Shown here one piece after another: positions 9,199 to 13,740 of a stretch of DNA of 13,740 nucleotides. The stretch covers positions 1-13,740 of the forward strand of contig UZAE01001347.1 in NCBI GenBank assembly GCA_900617975.1. Reading direction: 5' to 3'. The notes beneath the pieces were generated by a model. That model saw nothing but the letters and a program-made list of their open reading frames with translations. It had not been told where the DNA came from and searched no databases. Each line of letters opens with the position of its first letter. Position 1 is the stretch's first letter. The stretch is from Rodentolepis nana (Eukaryota > Platyhelminthes > Cestoda > Cyclophyllidea > Hymenolepididae). Position numbers and translations under genes: made by a program.

Positions 9199-9880
9199 AT
9201 GGTTTTTCACATTAATCCTCTTAGTAAACACATATATAAATGCATATATCAAGCTGGTTATGAAACAGCAGTAAGCACTTTTGCAAATCATATTGCTAAC
9301 TGAGTAGTGCTCAGTATTTCGATTCTTTACGAGGCCCCTGAGTTACTCAAACGCACCCTGGAGCAACATTTATTGTAGTTACGAATATCCAAAATAGAAT
9401 GATCTACATACTGAGTGCATTTCTTATGTCGCAGTGGTTGAAGTAGAGTCAAAAACTCAAAACTCATCTTGGAACAGTCATCTTGATATGAACGGCCAAC
9501 CACATTCCTTATTTCTGGCCAATAAAAGATGTCGACTGCTATGAGGTTCATAAATTCATTCCTTAATTCAAGTTAATACTATGTGCTAGTGATATAATGT
9601 GAATAGCTAAAATCATAGAATATAAAATAAGGACAAAGACTTAAAATTTAAAACAGTTTAGGCAGTTGAATTTTTCAATTTATAATTTATTTAAGAAACT
9701 TCAATAGTTTTCAAAAGTGTCTTATTTTCTTTACTTAAGAACTTCAAAAGTGCTTCGAAAAGCGGTATATAGATCTAGGGTGGGCAGTCAAGTCGAGATT
9801 TCTAAATCACCATTTATTAAAAGTTTGGGAGTGGTTTTAAAAACAGTAAAACATATTTAACTCACTTCTCTTGTTGGTTA

Positions 9881-9897
9881 GGAGGGAAGGTGGGAGG
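9881..9897 (+). other. G-rich tract with two-tetrad G-quadruplex potential
   Basis: The runs are GG, GGG, GG, GGG and GG within 17 bases, next to GTTGGTTA. C runs (CCCC at 9946 and 9957) lie 50-60 bp further on, so the two could also pair with each other. Confidence 0.35.
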
Positions 9898-10493
9898 TAG
9901 AACTGGGCGTATCCTGAGGAGAGTGAGCAAAATTGTGGGTCAACGCCCCAAAATATCCCCAAATAGTTGGCATCATATTCCCCTTTTTTTCACTTACTAC
10001 AGTTTAGCGAGTGGTGATCTCTGAAGGCCTTGCTATCCATGGGTATAACCTGACTGCCACTGGCCACTTAGAGCCAAAGGATCCATTACTGAATTCTTGG
10101 CAGGAATAAAAATAATCTTGGTTTTTGGCATAAACAAATATTATTTTTGGGTTTAACAATTTCGCGAATATGTTACGCTCAAAACATTTGAATTAGACTT
10201 TAAAAAATTTCTTATCGTAACTATGTCTCACCACTGGAATCCTTATCATTTTAGAGATTTCAAAATTACCAACTATATCAAGCAAAGTGCTGATGATTAA
10301 GAATAAGGCAGAATTAGATAATAACAGTAAGAAGCGGGTGTGTGGCTATAGTTGTGTTAGAAAAGGATGAAGAGATTAAGTCTATGAGAGTCTGAATTTC
10401 ATCTTTACTTGATATGCCGGTATGAAGAAAATTCCCTGCACAAAAAGATGCTTACATTTGATCTAATGTTAACATTGATCAGGCATTGAGCAA

Positions 10494-10655
10494 ATGTCAC
10501 TTGAGAGCCTTCCTTGTCCTTTGCTGGACTTAACGCCTACAACAATTCTGAAGCAGCAATTAAAGAGATTAGGGTTGTGCAACGCGCCAGAACATTCCAA
10601 GAACAATAGCTTTGGCATTGCACTCTCTATAGCTATACCATGTGAACACTTCTGA
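10494..10655 (+). CDS. Candidate small open frame or exon, 53 codons, unrecognised
   Basis: The frame begins MSLESLPCPLLDL and ends IALSIAIPCEHF, with an in-frame stop shortly upstream. Its base composition is richer in G+C than the flanks and it has a leucine-rich first half followed by a KQQLKRLGLC segment. No domain is recognised, and no poly(A) signal or strong splice site ties it to a neighbour. It may be a real small gene, an exon, or chance. Confidence 0.15.
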   Translation: MSLESLPCPLLDLTPTTILKQQLKRLGLCNAPEHSKNNSFGIALSIAIPCEHF

Positions 10656-11618
10656 AAAATTCTCTAAAAGTATTTAACTATCGCAACCATTTGCGAAGAT
10701 ACAACTCAAAATTATTGTATTTTTAAAGAATTATTGGAATATGATATTTTCATGCAGAAAATGTAGGAAATAACCGACTACACAAGCATATTACCTACTT
10801 CTTACTTACCTCTTGCATAACCATAATTATTACTTATTATTACTTATCACTTATTCATCAATAAAACTATAACAATGAGTTAAGGTACAACAAACAGATT
10901 AAAGCAAAAATCTTTTCTCCGTGAACAGAAACCGAATATCAAGGAAGAAAACAACAAAGTATTTCACTTACTGAATTGTTAAGTAAAGATGAAAATCTAC
11001 GTGAAGTCAACTTTATAGCAGACATTTTTCTCAGAAATTAAAAGAAATAGTTTTAGTTTGTTTGCGTCCTAGTTACTTTTCCCATAGCACTTGCCTAATT
11101 GTCCTATCTTAAAATCTCATTTGGGGCAAATATTGCCACCTTGCTTTGCACTTTTTAAATGTCCTAAATACTATTTTACACCACTTTATACATTTTTCCA
11201 TAGCCATGTTCATTACGACAATTTAGAGAAATCAATTCGAAACCTATTAATACTAAATGGTTTCTTTCTATTTTGTAGTTTCCAATTCAGTAGTAAGATA
11301 TTGAGATAACCCAAATCCTAGTGGAGCATTCATTAATGCGTACAATTTTACCGTTTAAATTTCAGATGAAACAAGACTCTAATGGTTATATAATTTCTCA
11401 ATTCAGTACTCCAATCTGGTGAGTCAAAAAGATTAGTGAAAAAAACATGGAAGACTTTTCAAAAAGCTAAAATTTCCTTTTAGTAAAAAAATTCATTTTT
11501 CTTTAGAAACTTGCCTACAGTTCAGAGCCCATCCCTCAATGATACAAATGAACACTAAAATATTGAATTTTTCCACGAGATTTGCAGCATCCGCATTGTT
11601 GCCGTCACTTCGCTAAAA

Positions 11619-11984
11619 ATGACACAGGAAAGAAGGAGGAGTGTGCCTTCCTTAATGTCCACAAATCTGGAAATTCGTGCCCCCCAAAAAACCGAAAATG
11701 CTCGACAAAATTATATCGTTCCTTGTGGTCCAACGAAAGAATCAGAGTTGAAATTACCTGATAAGTACCTGTTTGCGCCTCATTTAACCCGACTTTCACA
11801 GTCTGAACGAAAAGAAATCGAGAAAATCTGTCCCTCAATTTATCCTCATGACTCCTGGGCCAGAATACCATGGAATAAATATGCGGATACAACTGCTCCA
11901 ACTGAACTTTACACGACATCACTCTCCCATTTTTACTACAGTGATCCATTGCCTGGAAAACGAGCGCCAATAATTTACAAATAA
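11619..11984 (+). CDS. Uncharacterised 121-residue protein
   Basis: The frame starts MTQERRRSVPSL and ends KRAPIIYK. It has no signal peptide or membrane segment. It is basic at the N terminus, with a charged helical stretch (SQSERKEIEKI, about 80-90) and a C-terminal third rich in Trp, Tyr, Pro and Thr (SWARIPWNKY, then YTTSLSHFYYSDPLP). Short Pro/Tyr/Trp-rich proteins of this kind include several microtubule inner proteins of cilia and sperm tails, but I cannot match it to one, so that is only a hint. The frame is open upstream to a stop at 11556 with no other Met. A possible acceptor (TTTGCAG, ending 11587) leaves room for an upstream exon or a trans-spliced leader. The plus strand is preferred because a poly(A) signal follows at 12090; the opposite strand is open over the same stretch. 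Confidence 0.55.
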   Translation: MTQERRRSVPSLMSTNLEIRAPQKTENARQNYIVPCGPTKESELKLPDKYLFAPHLTRLSQSERKEIEKICPSIYPHDSWARIPWNKYADTTAPTELYTTSLSHFYYSDPLPGKRAPIIYK

Positions 11985-12089
11985 TCGTTTGAAGTTGAAA
12001 TTAATTCACTTTAATCTGATTGCGTTGGTGGAATTTCTTCTAAATAGTAGCTATCAATTCTGGAATGAAAGCCCCTACTTTTCGAGTAA

Positions 12090-12095
12090 AATAAA
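12090..12095 (+). terminator. AATAAA poly(A) signal after the 121-residue gene
   Basis: The hexamer lies 106 bp beyond the stop codon, a spacing close to that of the esterase-like gene (124 bp). This supports plus-strand transcription of the 11619-11984 frame. Confidence 0.55.
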
Positions 12096-12598
12096 AAAGT
12101 CTACGCATTTAAAATGTCATTCAACGTCGGTACTGTTTCCAACACCTCTATGAGTAGCCAAACTTTCTCAGAGGGTTCATACATGCCGTTTATTTTAACA
12201 ACGAAGTTCGCTTTGTTATTAAATAGATTTTTGTTTAAATTTATTCATACCAGGGTAGTAACTTTGCGTGAGTGTTAAACAGGTTTGTCGGTTACCTCTG
12301 TTTGATCCCGAGATAAAATAGTAACTGTGATTAGAATGTCAACTGTAACGACAAAAGCGTAATTCCTATGGGAATTTCTGGAAAAACCTTTTTAAAGACT
12401 TTGCTTTTAAATGATCTCAAATTTTTGCAAAGTTGTTTTAATTTTTGAAGAGAACAATTCTAACATGGCTGAATCAAGGAAACGCATACGTACTTGACCA
12501 GTCTGGAAAGTGTGGTTGTGCTACTAATCGCGTAGAGAACATGTGCTTCCATGAGTGCAGACCTCTAAGCCAATCGGCAACCAATAGTGCTTGCATGG
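12096..12598. other. AT-rich stretch without a recognised gene
   Basis: No exon was recognised. Short CCAAT motifs occur near 12570-12590 at the right end. GTTTGATCCCGAG near 12300 recalls a tRNA T-arm, but the required stems do not pair. Confidence 0.45.
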
Positions 12599-12787
12599 TC
12601 AGCGAAGCCAAAATTGTAGTTTAATGACCAAGCTCCGCCAGTGACACCCTAAACACGTATCATCCTCGACATTTTGAGGAAGATTGGGTAATTTCGTGAG
12701 AAATCTCATACTGATAGGATTTTGGCCATAGGGATTGTCGGGGCTCCGTTGGCTTATTTCGCAACACCCAAGATATGCGTGTCTAGA
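12599..12787 (-). CDS. Candidate exon of an unrecognised minus-strand gene
   Basis: A good acceptor (TTTGCTTGCAG, ending 12788) opens a 62-codon frame beginning SRHAYLGCCEIS and running to a TGA at 12601-12599. It contains SPDNPYGQNP and a CLGCHW stretch. The phase fits the candidate exon at 13138-13185 across a 350-bp intron. The end is uncertain: the exon may stop at a donor before the TGA, since the frame stays open for over 20 more codons after it. G+C is higher than in the flanks. No family is recognised, and a dispersed repeat is the main alternative. Confidence 0.3.
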   Translation of the reverse strand, partial: SRHAYLGCCEISQRSPDNPYGQNPISMRFLTKLPNLPQNVEDDTCLGCHWRSLVIKLQFWLR

Positions 12788-12843
12788 CTGCAAGCAAATG
12801 TGTGAATTGAAAATGAATAAAATTCAAATTAACAATACGAAAT

Positions 12844-13080
12844 TAGACTGACATGAGGTGAATAATTAAAGCATTCCTTGTTAGGAATAATTGAATAAAA
12901 GAAGGCATTGATGGTTTAAGAGAAAAGTTAAGAAGAAAGTCGATTTCCCACCGTCCATCTACTTCAACTCGAATGTATATGGTTCTCTTGACAGTACATG
13001 CGTTATTTACTCCCATTATGTCTCTAGAACAGTAACGCAATTTTTTAAATTCCATTTAGCGGGTTATATACGACGTCTTG
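12844..13080. other. Non-coding stretch, possible intron interior
   Basis: If the candidate exons on either side are real, this is the inside of their 350-bp intron (12788-13137). It carries a 70-codon minus-strand open frame without recognisable features, probably chance. Confidence 0.3.
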
Positions 13081-13137
13081 GAATGTGAAATATGACAAGT
13101 CGACAGTATAATTTCCCTGGGTGTTCGATAGACTTAC

Positions 13138-13185
13138 CTCCACGTGGTTCACCCTAGGCAACGTATACTCATACGGCAAAAAAGT
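13138..13185 (-). CDS. Candidate 16-codon internal exon, unrecognised gene
   Basis: The acceptor CTGTTTATAG (ending 13186) and donor GAG|GTAAGT (from 13137) enclose exactly 48 bases, read as TFLPYEYTLPRVNHVE in phase 0 at both ends. Both splice sites are near consensus, and the frame joins open segments on each side in phase. It is too short to identify. Confidence 0.3.
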
Positions 13186-13265
13186 CTATAAACAGGCAGT
13201 TGACTTCAAACTACCATGACCTGACTGCATGTCATATTTGACCCCTTCCATAGTACTCATCTCAC

Positions 13266-13364
13266 CCTTTCGCCGCCTTCGTGCCTGTCTGCCTCTTTTA
13301 CATCTGTGAATCGCTCTTCTGTTCCCCAACCCTCGACTTTCTGTTTCTTTGATCTTCCTTCCCT
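13266..13364 (-). CDS. Possible upstream exon within a purine/pyrimidine-skewed tract
   Basis: The acceptor TTCACAG (ending 13365) and donor AGG|GTGAG (from 13265) enclose 33 codons in phase 0, beginning REGRSKKQKVEGWG and ending HEGGER. It would join the 13138-13185 candidate across an 80-bp intron. The plus strand here is strongly pyrimidine-rich, so the charged Arg/Lys/Glu peptide may simply reflect composition. Treat it as the weakest of the three candidate exons. Confidence 0.18.
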
Positions 13365-13372
13365 CTGTGAAG

Positions 13373-13740
13373 TCCGAAATCAGCTAAAGGGATAATGATA
13401 ACTTTCAAAACGCCTGCCACTTGAAATGAACAAATATTATAATATCCCTTTAGTTCAATCAATTGGAATATTTTTGAAAGAAAAGTAAAAAGAAAGGTGA
13501 AATCCCCCTAAGTTTTTTTGGAGGCAACTCCTTATAATGGAGATGTTTTAAACTAACTATTATAAAGCATCAATTTCTTTCACGCCATGACTTAAGAAAA
13601 AACACGATTTTAATATATTTTCACACGTGTATAAGTTAAGCTTAATTGCAGTTTTAAATAAATTCTGCCTTAAATTAAATTAGACTGAGATATTTATTTT
13701 TTTATTTCAAATGGCAGGGGTTTTGATAGATATCATTAGC
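13373..13740. other. AT-rich right end, nothing recognised
   Basis: AT-rich DNA with frequent stops in all frames. No exon, RNA gene or repeat family was recognised before the window ends. Confidence 0.5.

Larger units (their letters stand above)
7490..11618. other. 4.1-kb stretch without a recognised gene
   Basis: Stops are frequent in all frames and the few open stretches of 60-75 codons resemble no family I know. Listed separately are two perfect palindromes (7630, 9173), two G-rich tracts (8809, 9881) and a 53-codon open frame (10494). A G+C-richer island at about 10005-10110 has short open frames on both strands and may be a repeat fragment. ATTATTACTT is repeated twice at 10826-10845. 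Confidence 0.5.

Noticed and set aside
9068..9274. 68-codon plus frame
   Set aside because: It runs through the 26-bp palindrome and its second half is low-complexity; no domain was seen.
9327..9551. 74-codon minus frame
   Set aside because: Considered as a transposase fragment because of VDIFYWPEI, but no family motif could be confirmed.
11605..11970. Minus-strand 121-codon frame
   Set aside because: Antisense to the better-supported plus frame; its product has no recognisable features and no poly(A) signal was identified for it.
12290..12320. tRNA T-arm-like sequence GTTTGATCCCGAG
   Set aside because: The five-base stems do not pair and no anticodon or acceptor stem was found.

Overview
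The window looks like nuclear DNA of an invertebrate animal. It is AT-rich, genes are sparse, coding exons are separated by short GT-AG introns of 67-80 bp, AATAAA signals follow the genes, and there is a decayed mariner transposon and an (AC)n(AT)n microsatellite. A parasitic flatworm, probably a tapeworm, fits best, but this is inferred from style and from the esterase-like gene; nothing in the sequence proves it. There are no bacterial operons, ribosome binding sites, CRISPR arrays or recognisable RNA genes.

Layout. Positions 1-240 (minus strand) hold the N-terminal helix-turn-helix part of a mariner transposase, broken by at least four frame changes and cut by the left edge. Positions 370-600 hold a two-copy, 114-bp higher-order tandem repeat (A-A-B, A-A-B). 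Positions 2225-3141 (minus) hold the 5' part of a spliced TRMT6 gene, the non-catalytic subunit of tRNA m1A58 methyltransferase. Four exons can be placed. The rest of the gene was not found in the 2.2 kb to the left, so the mariner remnant and the repeat probably lie in a long intron.

Positions 5483-7360 (plus) hold the main intact gene: one exon of 625 codons for a type II membrane protein with a carboxylesterase/cholinesterase-like ectodomain. The catalytic serine position is glycine, so it is probably a non-enzymatic, neurotactin-like surface protein. Its poly(A) signal is at 7484. From 7490 to 11618 I recognise no gene, only two perfect palindromes, G-rich tracts and weak open frames. Positions 11619-11984 (plus) hold a 121-codon uncharacterised reading frame with a poly(A) signal 106 bp further on.

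At the right end, three minus-strand open segments between 12599 and 13364 join in phase through consensus splice sites and may be exons of an unrecognised gene.

The genes show no sign of working together. TRMT6 and the esterase-like gene are divergent across about 2.3 kb of AT-rich DNA. The most interesting items are the serine-less, N-terminally anchored, intronless esterase-like gene, the stop-free 75-bp TRMT6 intron, and the candidate spliced gene at the right end.
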